Below, piece after piece: positions 1 through 9,111 of a stretch of DNA of 64,000 nucleotides (its first letter is position 1; each line of letters starts with the position of its first letter). The notes beneath the pieces are model-generated. The model ran no database searches and was not told the origin of the DNA. It saw only the letters and a program-made list of their open reading frames with translations. The translations under genes were made by a program, and so were the position numbers. The stretch comes from Lachnospiraceae bacterium (GTDB taxonomy: Bacteria; Bacillota; Clostridia; Lachnospirales; Lachnospiraceae), in contig JAFZQU010000001.1 in NCBI GenBank assembly GCA_017620255.1, forward strand, positions 124,001 through 188,000, given 5' to 3'.

Positions 1-562
1 TGATGAGACCCTGGATAAAATCATTGATGGCCGTTGCCATGTAGCCGCCGGCGATCACGTAGATCGCGGTCAGGATCGCCATCAGGACGATGCAGACGCT
101 GTAATCGATATTGAAGGCCATACCGAAAAGTCTCGATAAGCCGTTATAAAGCGATGCCGTGTAAGGGATCATAAAGATAAAGATGATGATCGAGGCGCCG
201 ATCTTGAGGGCTTTGGAATCAAAACGCTTCTCAAAGAACTGCGGCATGGTCGCGGAATTCAGATGCTGTGTCATGATACGTGTCCTTCTGCCGAGGATGA
301 TCCAGGCCAAAAGGGAGCCGATCGCAGCATTTCCAAGACCGATCCAGGTCGATGCGATACCGAATTTCCATCCGAACTGTCCGGCATAGCCGACAAAGAT
401 AACTGCGGAGAAATAGGACGTACCGTATGCGAAAGCGGTCAGCCAGGGGCCTACGTTACGGCCGCCGAGGACAAATCCGTTGACGTCTGTTGCTGTTTTT
501 CTGCAGTAGATGCCGATCGCGACCAGGACTGCAAAATACAGGATCAAAATCACTACTTTCAT
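1..562 (-). CDS. Sodium:solute symporter (SSS family), N-terminal part; cut by the window start
   Basis: The minus strand is open from an ATG at 562-560 to the window edge, about 187 codons. The product begins MKVVILILYFAVLVAIG and continues with hydrophobic segments near residues 1-20, 40-60, 70-90, 120-140 and 150-175. The motif TDVNGFVLGGRNVGPWLTA and the later YVIAGGYMA are typical of sodium/solute symporters (PutP/PanF/SglT superfamily), which take up a solute with sodium across the cytoplasmic membrane. The substrate cannot be told from this fragment. It has its own promoter with palindromic operators just upstream, so expression is probably controlled by a repressor that senses the transported substrate (inference). 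Family call is fairly sure; substrate unknown. Confidence 0.85.
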   Translation of the reverse strand, partial: MKVVILILYFAVLVAIGIYCRKTATDVNGFVLGGRNVGPWLTAFAYGTSYFSAVIFVGYAGQFGWKFGIASTWIGLGNAAIGSLLAWIILGRRTRIMTQHLNSATMPQFFEKRFDSKALKIGASIIIFIFMIPYTASLYNGLSRLFGMAFNIDYSVCIVLMAILTAIYVIAGGYMATAINDFIQGLI

Positions 563-599
563 GTTCTTACCTCACTTTGGTTCACTGTTCTGATTTGCT

Positions 600-655
600 T
601 TAAAGCGTAACGCTTTAACGCGTTAAACTATAACACAAATAAAAAAGAATTGCAA
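600..655 (-). promoter_or_regulatory. Promoter of the symporter gene with two overlapping palindromic operators
   Basis: On the minus strand there is a -35 TTGCAA (655-650), a 17-base spacer and a -10 TATAGT (632-627). Two dyads overlap the -10 and start region: TTTAACGCGTTAAA (614-627, perfect) and TTAAAGCGTAACGCTTTAA (600-618, odd-centred). CG-centred A/T-flanked dyads of this size are typical of LacI/GalR-family operators. Their place over the -10 and transcription start fits repression. No LacI-type regulator gene lies in the window. Confidence 0.7.
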
Positions 656-704
656 GCATAAATTGCAGGCAATTTGAACGGGGTCAAAGACCGGATCAAA
701 TGGT

Positions 705-1007
705 TTACATAATTCGGAATTTCAGAGGAGATAAAAAGAGAATGATCAGGATCGCAACGACCTGAATGACCAAAATCGCCGGCATTCCGTACTGGAATGC
801 CGGTTTCATGGTCTTATGCCGGAACAGGTACATGCCGGCGATGCAGCCCGGCGCGCCGCCAAAGAGCGCGACCGTAAACATGGCTGCTTCCGAGATCCGC
901 CATTTTCTGCGGCTTCTCGAACGCCGTTTGTCAATGCCCATGGCCAGGAATCCGGCCGCATTGATGATGATCACATACAGGATCAGTACCTGAATCACTT
1001 CTTGCAT
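705..1007 (-). CDS. DUF1294 family small membrane protein
   Basis: A 100-residue protein with hydrophobic segments near 5-24, 42-62 and 72-94. It carries the DUF1294 signature: GIDKRRSRSRRKWRISE followed by LFGGAPGCIAGMYLFRHKT. Function is unknown; the family is membrane-embedded and sometimes fused to cold-shock domains. Its ATG lies 4 bases past the argG stop and an AAGGAA ribosome site lies within the end of argG, so it is very likely co-transcribed and translationally coupled with argG. The stop codon overlaps one copy of the recurrent TTATGTAAACC motif. Family call is good; role in arginine metabolism is not implied. Confidence 0.8.
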   Translation of the reverse strand: MQEVIQVLILYVIIINAAGFLAMGIDKRRSRSRRKWRISEAAMFTVALFGGAPGCIAGMYLFRHKTMKPAFQYGMPAILVIQVVAILIILFLSPLKFRIM

Positions 1008-1011
1008 GGTG

Positions 1012-2232
1012 TTATTTTTCCTTATTCACGGAAGCCATCTTCATCGCACGCACCTTGGTGGACAGCCCGAACAGGTTGATGAAGCCCGAAGCATCCTTAT
1101 GATCGTAGAGATCGCCGGTGGTAAAGCTTGCGATGTCTTCATTATACAATGAATACGGGGAAGTTGTACCTGCTTTGATGATATTTCCTTTATAAAGTTT
1201 GAATTTCACTTCACCGGTCACATACTGCTGCGTGCTGTCGATGAAAGCGCAGACCGCTTCGCGCAGCGGGGAGAACCATTTGCCTTCGTATACGATCTGT
1301 GCAAGCTTGTTGCCCAAATCCTTTTTGACTGCGTAGGTATCGCGGTCGAGGATCAGTTCCTCGAGCTGCTGGTGTGCTTCCATTAAGATCGTGCCGCCCG
1401 GTGTCTCGTAAACGCCGCGGGATTTCATGCCGACAACGCGGTTTTCCACGATATCCACGATACCGATGCCGTGCTTGCCGCCGAGCTTGTTCAGCGTGCG
1501 GATGATATCGGATACCTTCATTTCCTTACCGTTCACGGACTTCGGAACGCCCGCTTCAAACGTCATGGTCACATATTCGCCCTCATCGGGAGCTTTTTCG
1601 GGGGATACGCCGAGTACCAGAAGGTGATCGTAGTTGGGTTCGCTCGCAGGATCCTCGAGTTCGAGACCTTCATGGCTGATGTGCCATAAGTTCCTGTCGC
1701 GGCTGTAGCTGTTGTCGGCAGAAAACGGAAGATGAATGCCGTGTGCCTCACAGTATGCGATCTCGGACTCACGCGAATCCATCGTCCACTTTTCATCACG
1801 CCAGGCGGCGATGATCTTCAGATCCGGCGCCAAAGCCTTGATCCCCAGCTCGAAACGGATCTGGTCGTTACCCTTACCGGTCGCACCGTGGCAGATCGCA
1901 GCAGCACCTTCCTTACGTGCGATCTCAACAAGCCTTTTCGCGATCACGGGCCTTGCCATGGAAGTACCGAGCAGGTATTTGTTCTCGTATACCGCATAGC
2001 CCTTGACGCAGGGCATGATGTATTCGTCGCAGAATTCGTCGGTCACGTCCTCTATATATAATTTGGAAGCGCCGCTCAGCTTCGCGCGTTCCTCAAGGCC
2101 GTCCAGTTCGCTTTCCTGCCCGCAGTCGATGCAGCAGCAGATGACTTCGTAATCGTAGTTTTCCTTCAGCCAGGGGATGATCGCTGTGGTATCCAGTCCG
2201 CCTGAATATGCAAGGATGACTTTTTCTTTCAT
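1012..2232 (-). CDS. argG: Argininosuccinate synthase
   Basis: A 406-residue full-length enzyme joining citrulline and aspartate with ATP to give argininosuccinate, the seventh step of arginine biosynthesis in the cytoplasm. The N-terminal pyrophosphatase-type loop AYSGGLDTT lies at residues 8-16, and HGATGKGNDQIRFE is the family's conserved core. It is transcribed away from argC with an ArgR-like control region between them. argH and argF are not in the window, so the pathway is completed elsewhere. ATG with a GGAGG-type site (reads as cctcc on +) just upstream. Confidence 0.97.
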   Translation of the reverse strand: MKEKVILAYSGGLDTTAIIPWLKENYDYEVICCCIDCGQESELDGLEERAKLSGASKLYIEDVTDEFCDEYIMPCVKGYAVYENKYLLGTSMARPVIAKRLVEIARKEGAAAICHGATGKGNDQIRFELGIKALAPDLKIIAAWRDEKWTMDSRESEIAYCEAHGIHLPFSADNSYSRDRNLWHISHEGLELEDPASEPNYDHLLVLGVSPEKAPDEGEYVTMTFEAGVPKSVNGKEMKVSDIIRTLNKLGGKHGIGIVDIVENRVVGMKSRGVYETPGGTILMEAHQQLEELILDRDTYAVKKDLGNKLAQIVYEGKWFSPLREAVCAFIDSTQQYVTGEVKFKLYKGNIIKAGTTSPYSLYNEDIASFTTGDLYDHKDASGFINLFGLSTKVRAMKMASVNKEK

Positions 2233-2315
2233 GATGGTTTCCTCCGTGTTTCTTTCCTATACTATATATTCTCTCTTACCGCCGTAAAATACGGAGCGGT
2301 TTCATGTCACGGACT

Positions 2316-2344
2316 ATCTTACAATAAAATCATGCAGGATGCAA
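2316..2344 (-). promoter_or_regulatory. argG promoter
   Basis: On the minus strand: -35 TTGCAT (2344-2339), 17-base spacer, -10 TAAGAT (2321-2316). The start would lie about 75 bases before the argG ATG. The ArgR-like boxes at 2354-2396 sit immediately upstream of the -35. Confidence 0.55.
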
Positions 2345-2353
2345 GCATATTTT

Positions 2354-2419
2354 TGCATAAAAATCGCATAAATTAGAATTTTTATGCATAAATATCAAAA
2401 AATGGTTGATTTTTATGCA
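2354..2419. promoter_or_regulatory. Cluster of ArgR/AhrC-like operator boxes between argG and argC
   Basis: Three AT-rich, partly palindromic elements share the core TTTTTATGCA or its complement: TGCATAAAAATCGCATAAAT (2354-2373), TTTTTATGCATAAATATC (2379-2396) and TTTTTATGCA (2410-2419). They resemble ARG boxes bound by the arginine repressor hexamer (consensus around TGAATAAAAATTCA). The last box lies in the spacer of the argC promoter and the first two lie upstream of the argG promoter, so one array could repress both directions when arginine is plentiful. The assignment rests on site shape and gene context. Confidence 0.65.
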
Positions 2420-2434
2420 GGGATAGTGTATATT
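2406..2434 (+). promoter_or_regulatory. Promoter of the argC operon
   Basis: -35 TTGATT (2406-2411), 17-base spacer, -10 TATATT (2429-2434). An ArgR-like box occupies part of the spacer. A leader of about 60 bases follows before the argC ATG. Confidence 0.65.
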
Positions 2435-2501
2435 TAATCAAAATCAACCGCAGATTGTGTTTTTTTGCGGATGAGAGTACAATACATCAGCGGGGTATTA
2501 T

Positions 2502-3455
2502 ATGAAAACTAAGGTATTTATAGACGGAAGCGCGGGAACGACAGGTCTTCGGATCCATGAGCGCTTCGCACAAAGAGATGATATAGAACTGATCACGATC
2601 GATCCGGATAAGCGGAAGGATCCTGCAGAGAAGGAAAAGCTGATCAATGCGGCAGACGTCGTGTTTTTATGCCTGCCGGACAGCGCAGCCATCGAGTCGG
2701 TATCGCTCATAAAGAATGAGCATGTCTGCGTGATCGATACATCCACGGCGCACCGGACCAATGATGCCTGGGCGTACGGTTTCCCGGAACTCACAAAGGG
2801 ACAGCGCGAAAAGATCCGTGATTCGAAGCGGATCGCGGTTCCCGGCTGCTATGCGACGGGATTTATCTCCATTGCGGGACCGATGGTGGAACATAAGATC
2901 CTGCCTCCCGACTATCCTGTCAGCGCATTTGCCCTGTCCGGGTATTCAGGGGCCGGAAAGAGTGCGATCGCTGTATACGAAGGGGATGAAAAGCCTTATG
3001 AATTTGAATCCCCCAGGGAATATGCTCTTTCGCAGCAGCATAAACACATTCCCGAGATGCAGAAGATGGCGCATCTTGCAAAAGCGCCGCTGTTTTCGCC
3101 CATCGTGGATGACTACTACGCCGGTATGTTCGTATCGCTTCCTTTTTATACGGATCTTTTAAACGGCGTAAACGGACCGGAAGAGGTGCAGGCGATGTTT
3201 GCGGAACACTATGCAAACGAGCCGTTTATCCGTGTGATGCCGATCGGTGCGGAAGATACGAGCAACGGTTTCATCGGCGCAAACGCGATGGCCGGATACG
3301 ACGGGCTGCAGATCTTTGTAACGGGCAATGCAGAGCGGATCGTTGTGACGGCACGGTTTGACAATTTAGGCAAAGGCGCATCCGGCGCCGCGATCCAGTG
3401 CATGAACATCGTGGTCGGATGCAGTGAAGATAAAGGGTTAAAATTATGGCAATGA
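2502..3455 (+). CDS. argC: N-acetyl-gamma-glutamyl-phosphate reductase, short (type 2) form
   Basis: A 317-residue NADPH-dependent reductase converting N-acetylglutamyl phosphate to the semialdehyde. The Rossmann start FIDGSAGTTGLRI (residues 6-18) and the catalytic cysteine in VPGCYATGF (Cys116) are clear. The length and the FIDGSAGTTG start match the shorter type 2 AGPR family rather than the ~345-residue Bacillus type. First gene of argC-GNAT-argJ-argB-argD, and it overlaps the next gene by 10 bases. ATG preceded by a weak GCGGGG-type site. Confidence 0.95.
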   Translation: MKTKVFIDGSAGTTGLRIHERFAQRDDIELITIDPDKRKDPAEKEKLINAADVVFLCLPDSAAIESVSLIKNEHVCVIDTSTAHRTNDAWAYGFPELTKGQREKIRDSKRIAVPGCYATGFISIAGPMVEHKILPPDYPVSAFALSGYSGAGKSAIAVYEGDEKPYEFESPREYALSQQHKHIPEMQKMAHLAKAPLFSPIVDDYYAGMFVSLPFYTDLLNGVNGPEEVQAMFAEHYANEPFIRVMPIGAEDTSNGFIGANAMAGYDGLQIFVTGNAERIVVTARFDNLGKGASGAAIQCMNIVVGCSEDKGLKLWQ

Positions 3456-3901
3456 TCAGGAAAATGACAATAGAAGATTATGAGGAAGTATATGCGCTCT
3501 GGAAGTCGATCCGCGGGTTTGTGATGCGTTCGCTCGACGATTCCAGGGAAGGCGTGGAACGGTTTTTAAACCGGAATCCCGGAACCAGCGTGGTCGCTGT
3601 AGAAGAAGGCAGGATCATCGGCGCCATTCTGTGCGGCCATGACGGAAGAAGAGGCTGTCTTTACCATGTCTGCGTGCATGAAGATTTCAGAAGGCACGGG
3701 ATCGGCAAGGAAATGGTCGTTCACTGTATGAAGGAACTGCAGAAGCAGCAGATCAACAAGGTCTCGCTGATCGCCTTTACCAGAAATGACCTTGGCAACG
3801 CGTTCTGGAACACGATCGGCTGGACGAAGAGAGACGACCTGAATTATTATGATTTTACGCTGAATGAGGAAAATATTACCACATTTAACAGCGCCACCTG
3901 A
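3446..3901 (+). CDS. GNAT-family N-acetyltransferase in the arginine operon
   Basis: A 151-residue single-domain acetyltransferase. The acetyl-CoA loop is visible as HEDFRRHGIGKEMV, after the beta-4 strand LYHVCVH, and the C-terminal NAFWNTIGWTKRDDLNYY matches the usual NxxAxxFYxxxGF region. Overall it resembles the small YpeA-like acetyltransferases. It overlaps argC by 10 bases and precedes argJ, so it is co-expressed with arginine synthesis. It could be a stand-alone glutamate acetyltransferase that primes the pathway, or it could act on another amine. The sequence alone does not decide this, since ArgJ itself may make N-acetylglutamate. Confidence 0.85.
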   Translation: MAMIRKMTIEDYEEVYALWKSIRGFVMRSLDDSREGVERFLNRNPGTSVVAVEEGRIIGAILCGHDGRRGCLYHVCVHEDFRRHGIGKEMVVHCMKELQKQQINKVSLIAFTRNDLGNAFWNTIGWTKRDDLNYYDFTLNEENITTFNSAT

Positions 3902-3916
3902 CGGAAATATTTCCGT
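3901..3916. repeat. Perfect 16-base palindrome between the GNAT gene and argJ
   Basis: ACGGAAATATTTCCGT begins on the last base of the GNAT stop codon. It lacks a following T-run, so it is not a standard terminator. It could be an RNA hairpin that affects message stability or argJ translation, or a protein site. Confidence 0.5.
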
Positions 3917-3940
3917 AACAGATGTGAAAAGGGGTATGAA

Positions 3941-5197
3941 ATGAAACAGATCGAAGGCGGGATCACCGCACCCAAAGGCTTTTTGGCCGCCGGCGTGGAA
4001 GCCGGTATCAAATATGAAAACCGGAAAGATATGGCAATGATCTATTCCGAGGCTCCCTGCGTGGTCGCCGGGACATTCACTTCGAACAAGGTGAAGGCGG
4101 CGCCCGTCAAATGGGATATGGAACTTGTGGAAAAATCGCCCTTTGTACAGGCTGTGATCGTCAATACGGGGATCGCAAACGCCGGTACCGGCGAAGAGGG
4201 CATGCAGATCTGCAGGGAGAGTGCAAAAGAAGCCGGAAGGCTCTTAAACCTGCCTGAAACCGCCGTGCTGGTCGGTTCCACCGGCGTGATCGGCGCCCAG
4301 CTTCCGATGGATAAGATCAAGGCCGGGATCGCAAAACTGGCAGAAAAAAAGGCCGCCGGCAAAGAGGCCGGTACAGACGCCTCCATCGCGATCATGACGA
4401 CCGATACGGTCAACAAAGAGATCGCGGTCACGGTTGAAATAGCAGGTGTTACTGTAACGATAGGCGGCATGAGTAAGGGCTCCGGCATGATCCATCCCAA
4501 TATGTGCACCATGCTCGGATATGTGACCACAGATGCGGTCATCGACAAGGAAACACTGACCGGACTGGTTAAGAATGACGTACTTTCCACCTATAATATG
4601 ATCTCCGTAGACGGGGATACCTCGACGAACGATACCCTGCTTGTGATGGCAAACGGGCTTGCCGGAAACGCACCGATCAAACAGGGGACACCGGAGTACG
4701 AAGCGTTTAAGGAAGCGTTGCATTTTGTCAATGAGACGCAGGCGAAACGTCTGGCAGCGGACGGGGAGGGGGCGATGGCCCTGATCGAGACGACCGTTTT
4801 CCATGCAAAAGACATTGAGACGGCCAGAACGCTTGCCAAGTCCGTGATCTCATCGAGCCTGACCAAGGCAGCGATCTTCGGACATGACAGCAACTGGGGC
4901 AGGATCCTCTGCGCGCTCGGCTATGCCGGTGTGGACTTTGATCCGGATCACTGTGCGATCTACTACGGGAACGAAGCAGGAAAGGGCGCTGCCCTGCAGG
5001 GTGACTTTTCCGCAGGGATGCTGATCTATGAAGACGGGATCGGCAGTGCCTACAGTGAAGAGGAAGCAACGAAGCTGCTTTCCGAAGAAACAGTATACAT
5101 TTGGGTTGACATAAAGTCAGGGAAAGAAACGGCAACAGCCTGGGGTTGCGACCTGACTTACGACTATGTCAAGATCAACGCGGATTACAGATCATAA
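3941..5197 (+). CDS. argJ: Glutamate N-acetyltransferase/ornithine acetyltransferase ArgJ
   Basis: A 418-residue self-cleaving enzyme that transfers the acetyl group from N-acetylornithine to glutamate; bifunctional forms also use acetyl-CoA. The cleavage site is in HPNMCTMLGYVTTDA, with the nucleophile Thr190. Most relatives have Ala before this Thr; here it is Cys. The substrate-site GGMSKGSGMIHPN and the C-terminal GHDSNWGRILCALGYAG are intact. Ribosome site AAAGGGG ends 5 bases before ATG. Whether it is mono- or bifunctional cannot be read from the sequence. Confidence 0.95.
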   Translation: MKQIEGGITAPKGFLAAGVEAGIKYENRKDMAMIYSEAPCVVAGTFTSNKVKAAPVKWDMELVEKSPFVQAVIVNTGIANAGTGEEGMQICRESAKEAGRLLNLPETAVLVGSTGVIGAQLPMDKIKAGIAKLAEKKAAGKEAGTDASIAIMTTDTVNKEIAVTVEIAGVTVTIGGMSKGSGMIHPNMCTMLGYVTTDAVIDKETLTGLVKNDVLSTYNMISVDGDTSTNDTLLVMANGLAGNAPIKQGTPEYEAFKEALHFVNETQAKRLAADGEGAMALIETTVFHAKDIETARTLAKSVISSSLTKAAIFGHDSNWGRILCALGYAGVDFDPDHCAIYYGNEAGKGAALQGDFSAGMLIYEDGIGSAYSEEEATKLLSEETVYIWVDIKSGKETATAWGCDLTYDYVKINADYRS

Positions 5198-5302
5198 GCG
5201 GGTTTGCCGGATATTACGGCAATAAAATAACAGTATACGTTAAATGATTTTGACCACAACGGTCTATTGTTAACATAACAACAAAACGAAAAGGGAGAGA
5301 CT

Positions 5303-6217
5303 ATGAGCGAAACCGGCGTTACAAATGAGATCTACAAGGAGAAATATCTGCATAAAGCGGAGGTACTGATCGAGGCACTTCCTTATATCCAGAAGTTCAA
5401 CCGGAAGGTGATCGTCGTCAAATACGGCGGATCCGCCATGACGGATGAAGAACTGAAGCACAACGTGATCAAGGACGTCACACTCTTAAAACTGGTCGGT
5501 TTCAAACCGATCGTGGTACACGGCGGCGGAAAAGAGATCAGCCGCTGGGTCAACAAGGTGGGTAAGGAGGCGCAGTTTGTGAACGGCCTGCGTGTCACGG
5601 ACGATGAGACGATGGAGATCGCGGAAATGGTGCTTTCCAAAGTCAACAAATCCCTGGTCACCATGGTGGAAGAGCTGGGCGTGAAGGCCATCGGGATCTG
5701 CGGCAAGGACGGCGGATTGCTGAAAGTGGACAAGAAGTACGCGGACGGGGAGGACATCGGCTTTGTCGGTGAGATCAAAGCGGTCGACACCAAGATCATC
5801 GAAGACCTGCTGGATCGTGATTTTCTCCCGATCGTGGCACCCATCGGGCTGGACGACAATTTCGATACCTACAATATCAATGCCGATGATGCGGCCTGCG
5901 CCATTGCAAAAGCCATGCATGCCGATAAATTGGCGTTTTTGACGGATATCGAAGGCGTCTATGTCAATCCGGAAGACAAGGAGACCTTCATTTCGAGACT
6001 GACGGTTTCGGAAGCGGAGAAGATGATCGAGGAAGGCCACATCGGCGGCGGCATGCTGCCGAAGCTCAAAAACTGTACGGATGCGATCGAAGCCGGCGTA
6101 AACCGCGTGCATATCTTAGACGGGCGCAAACCGCACAGTCTGTTGCTGGAAGTCTTTACGAACAAAGGAATCGGGACCATGTTTTTCCCGGATGCAGATA
6201 AGGAGAATTTGGAATGA
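5303..6217 (+). CDS. argB: Acetylglutamate kinase
   Basis: A 304-residue amino-acid kinase phosphorylating N-acetylglutamate. Motifs VVKYGGSAM (residues 38-46), VVHGGGKEI (72-80) and the ATP-side FLTDIEGVY are in place. The N-terminal helix before the fold (about 30 residues) is the type found in hexameric, arginine-inhibited NAGKs, so feedback inhibition is plausible (inference). AAGGGAGAG ribosome site; ATGA overlap with argD. The 105-base gap after argJ contains only a short GCCG/CGGC stem near 5208-5219. Confidence 0.96.
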   Translation: MSETGVTNEIYKEKYLHKAEVLIEALPYIQKFNRKVIVVKYGGSAMTDEELKHNVIKDVTLLKLVGFKPIVVHGGGKEISRWVNKVGKEAQFVNGLRVTDDETMEIAEMVLSKVNKSLVTMVEELGVKAIGICGKDGGLLKVDKKYADGEDIGFVGEIKAVDTKIIEDLLDRDFLPIVAPIGLDDNFDTYNINADDAACAIAKAMHADKLAFLTDIEGVYVNPEDKETFISRLTVSEAEKMIEEGHIGGGMLPKLKNCTDAIEAGVNRVHILDGRKPHSLLLEVFTNKGIGTMFFPDADKENLE

Positions 6218-7410
6218 ATATGCAGCAAGTGATCGAAGAGGGCGAACAGGTCCTGCTTCATACCTATAACCGCTACCCCGTTGTTCTGGACCGGGGCGAT
6301 GGCATGTACCTGTATGATATCGAAGGAAAGAAGTACCTGGATTTCTGTGCCGGTATCGCCGTTTTTGCGCTCGGCTACAACAACGAACGCTACAACAGCG
6401 CCGTCAAGGCCCAGGTGGACAAGCTCCTGCATACCTCGAACTATTATTATTCGCAGCCGACCGTGGAAGCGGCGAAAAAACTGACGAAAGTCACGGGGAT
6501 GGACCGGGTGTTCTTCACGAACAGCGGTGCGGAGGCCATTGAAGGCGCCATCAAGACCGCAAGAAAGTACGCATATCTTAGGGACAAGAGCACGGATCAT
6601 GAGATCATCGCCATGAACCACTCGTTCCACGGCAGGACGATGGGCGCGCTTTCCGTAACGGGAAATGAACCCTACAGGCAGCCGTTCCTGCCGATGATCG
6701 GAAACATCCGCTTTGCTGATTTTAACGACTTAAAGAGCGTCAAGGCGCTCGTGAACGATAAAACCTGCGCGATCCTGATGGAAACCGTGCAGGGCGAGGG
6801 TGGCATCCATCCCGCGGATCCTTATTTCATGAAGGGGATCCGGCAGCTTTGCGATGACAACGATATCCTGCTGATCCTGGATGAGATCCAGTGCGGCATG
6901 GGCCGCAGCGGCAAGATGTTTGCTTTCGAGCATTACGGGATCACGCCGGATATCCTGACGGTTGCCAAAGCCGTCGGCTGCGGCGTTCCGGTCGGCGCGT
7001 TCCTGATGACGGAGCGTGTCGCCAAAGCATCCCTGGTGCCGGGCGATCACGGAACCACGTACGGCGGCAATCCGCTGGCAGGCTGTGCGGTATCCACGGT
7101 GCTCGACCTGTTTGAGGAATACGATATCCTTGAGAACGTGACGCGTGTCGGCAGGTATCTGTCCGCCAAACTCGAAGACCTCGTGATGGAATATGACTGC
7201 CTGCTCGGGCAGAGAGGCCTCGGGCTCATGCAGGGCCTCGTGTTTGACACGTCCAAGGCAACCCCGGGGGAGATCGTGAAAAAGGCGCTTGAAAAGGGCC
7301 TGATCCTGATCACGGCGGGTCCGGACGTGATCCGTTTCCTGCCGCCGCTCATCGTGAAGGAAGAGCACGTGGACGAAATGCTTGCTATTTTCAGGGAGTG
7401 CCTTCTGTAG
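6214..7410 (+). CDS. argD: Acetylornithine aminotransferase
   Basis: A 398-residue class III PLP aminotransferase converting N-acetylglutamate semialdehyde to N-acetylornithine. The PLP lysine is Lys252 in [15 protein letters not shown]; the ring-contact Asp223 is in [25 protein letters not shown] binds the cofactor phosphate. It starts within the argB stop (ATGA), showing tight coupling. The downstream gene starts only 12 bases later without an intervening terminator. Confidence 0.95.
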   Translation: MNMQQVIEEGEQVLLHTYNRYPVVLDRGDGMYLYDIEGKKYLDFCAGIAVFALGYNNERYNSAVKAQVDKLLHTSNYYYSQPTVEAAKKLTKVTGMDRVFFTNSGAEAIEGAIKTARKYAYLRDKSTDHEIIAMNHSFHGRTMGALSVTGNEPYRQPFLPMIGNIRFADFNDLKSVKALVNDKTCAILMETVQGEGGIHPADPYFMKGIRQLCDDNDILLILDEIQCGMGRSGKMFAFEHYGITPDILTVAKAVGCGVPVGAFLMTERVAKASLVPGDHGTTYGGNPLAGCAVSTVLDLFEEYDILENVTRVGRYLSAKLEDLVMEYDCLLGQRGLGLMQGLVFDTSKATPGEIVKKALEKGLILITAGPDVIRFLPPLIVKEEHVDEMLAIFRECLL

Positions 7411-7422
7411 TAAGATAGATAT

Positions 7423-9111
7423 ATGGGTAAAAGATTGTTTTCGGCCTTTCTTGTACTGGCGCTTGGCGCCTCCATGGCGTTCTTTGCTTACAGGAGCGGC
7501 CTTACGGAAGAGAATACGGTTTCATCGTCAGAAGCTTCGCCGGCTGCAGGGGAGGCTTCTTTCTCTGTCGCAAAGGATAACGGGCAGACGCTGACGGTGT
7601 GGTATGCGGATGATGCTCTGTCTGAGTTCTTATCGACCGAAGCACTCGCCTATCAGGCACAGACCGGCACCCATATCGATCTGAAACAGGTATCCGGCGT
7701 GGATTATCTCGAACAGATCAATACCGCATCCGTCTATGACGGGGAAACGGCACAGGACGGCAGTGTTTACGAGGCGCCGGACCTGTACCTGACCACGCAC
7801 GATACGCTGCTTAGAGCCTATCTGGCGGGCCTTGCGGATCCTGTCAGGGACCCGCACCAGATCATGATCGCGGAAAACTTCCCGGAGACCTCCCTGCATG
7901 CAGTCAGCTGCGACGGCAAATACGTGGCCTATCCGCTCTATTACGAGACCAACTTCTTCCTCTATAACAAAACCTACATGCGCGATATCGCTTCCGCCAA
8001 AGTCGAAGCCGATACAGACCGTGCGCAGGGCGTTGCCGCACAGGAAGCCATTGATGCGGAAGGCGGCAAGCCTGCGGAAGATAACAAAGACGCCGACGGC
8101 AAGTCAGGGGATGACAAGGCGGAAGAGGATAAGAAACAGGATGAGGGGGACGAAAAGAAAGAAGAGGATGAAAGCGCCGCAGAAGACGGGGAAGATGCGG
8201 AAGAAGTTCCCGCAGATGAAGAAGAGGGCGATCCGATGGGCGAAGAGGATGCGCAGGCCAGTCCCGAAGTCTTAAAGCAGCTTTCCACGATGATCCCGTC
8301 CACAATGGACGATATCCGCAATTTCGCGAACAACTACGATGCGCCGGAAGCCGTCGAGGCGGTCTTCAAGTGGGACGTGTCGGATATTTTCTATAATTAC
8401 TTCTTTGTCGGCAATTATATGAACGTCGGCGGGGAAGACGGCGACAACAACGCCATTTTCAATATTTACAACAAGCAGGCCGTGGAATGCCTGTCGGTCT
8501 ACTACGACTTAAACAGTTTCTTCTCGATCGAAGACGAGGAAAACACCTATGACAGCATCCTGCAGGAATTCCTGGACGGCAAGACCGTATTTACGGTGGC
8601 CACGACGGATGCGGTCTCAAAGATCGAACAGGCCAAACTGGACGGCAATTTTGATTTTGAATACGGGATCAGCGTACTACCGGACTTAAGTTCGACGCTG
8701 AAGGTGCGCGGACTCTCCGTTACCACCTGTATGGCCGTGAACGGCTATTCGGACAATAAGGACGCGGCGAATGATTTTGCCTCCTATCTGTCCTTTGAAA
8801 AGGGACAGGAACTGTACCGCAAAGCCGGAAAGATCTCCTGTAAGCGCGGTTGTGTCTACGAGAACAACGAGATCTACAATATCATGAATGAGTACGAGAA
8901 ATCCGTTTCCCTTCCCAAAATGGTCGAGACGGCCGATTTCTGGGTGCAGCTGGAGATCGCATTTTCCAAGATCCTAAACGGCGCGGACCCGGATGAAACG
9001 CTGAAAGCCCTGTCAGATAAGGTCGGCGGCTCGATCGAATCCATCGATTATCACATCCCCGTGCAGGAAACCATCGGTGCGGGAGCCGGCACCCTGCTCT
9101 TACCGGAATAA
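7423..9111 (+). CDS. Membrane-anchored ABC-type solute-binding protein with a long acidic insert
   Basis: A 562-residue protein of the type 1 (maltose-binding-like) family: TLTVWYADDALSEFL, then APDLYLTTHD, YVAYPLYYETNFFLYNK and a C-terminal ANDFASYLSFEKGQELY region. The N-terminus is a signal/anchor (LFSAFLVLALGASMAFFAY) without a lipobox cysteine. Residues about 194-282 form a highly acidic, low-complexity stretch rich in E, D, K and A inserted into the fold. No permease or ATPase genes are near, so it may be a solitary sensor or chaperone-like binding protein. It follows argD by 12 bases with no obvious ribosome site. Function unknown beyond fold. Confidence 0.75.
   Translation: MGKRLFSAFLVLALGASMAFFAYRSGLTEENTVSSSEASPAAGEASFSVAKDNGQTLTVWYADDALSEFLSTEALAYQAQTGTHIDLKQVSGVDYLEQINTASVYDGETAQDGSVYEAPDLYLTTHDTLLRAYLAGLADPVRDPHQIMIAENFPETSLHAVSCDGKYVAYPLYYETNFFLYNKTYMRDIASAKVEADTDRAQGVAAQEAIDAEGGKPAEDNKDADGKSGDDKAEEDKKQDEGDEKKEEDESAAEDGEDAEEVPADEEEGDPMGEEDAQASPEVLKQLSTMIPSTMDDIRNFANNYDAPEAVEAVFKWDVSDIFYNYFFVGNYMNVGGEDGDNNAIFNIYNKQAVECLSVYYDLNSFFSIEDEENTYDSILQEFLDGKTVFTVATTDAVSKIEQAKLDGNFDFEYGISVLPDLSSTLKVRGLSVTTCMAVNGYSDNKDAANDFASYLSFEKGQELYRKAGKISCKRGCVYENNEIYNIMNEYEKSVSLPKMVETADFWVQLEIAFSKILNGADPDETLKALSDKVGGSIESIDYHIPVQETIGAGAGTLLLPE

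Noticed and set aside
702-712. DnaA boxes as the explanation for TTATGTAAACC
   Set aside because: DnaA boxes read TTATCCACA; the match ends after TTAT and the copies are not clustered.
2498-2794. Minus-strand ORF opposite argC
   Set aside because: Fully antisense to the 5' part of argC and without homology.
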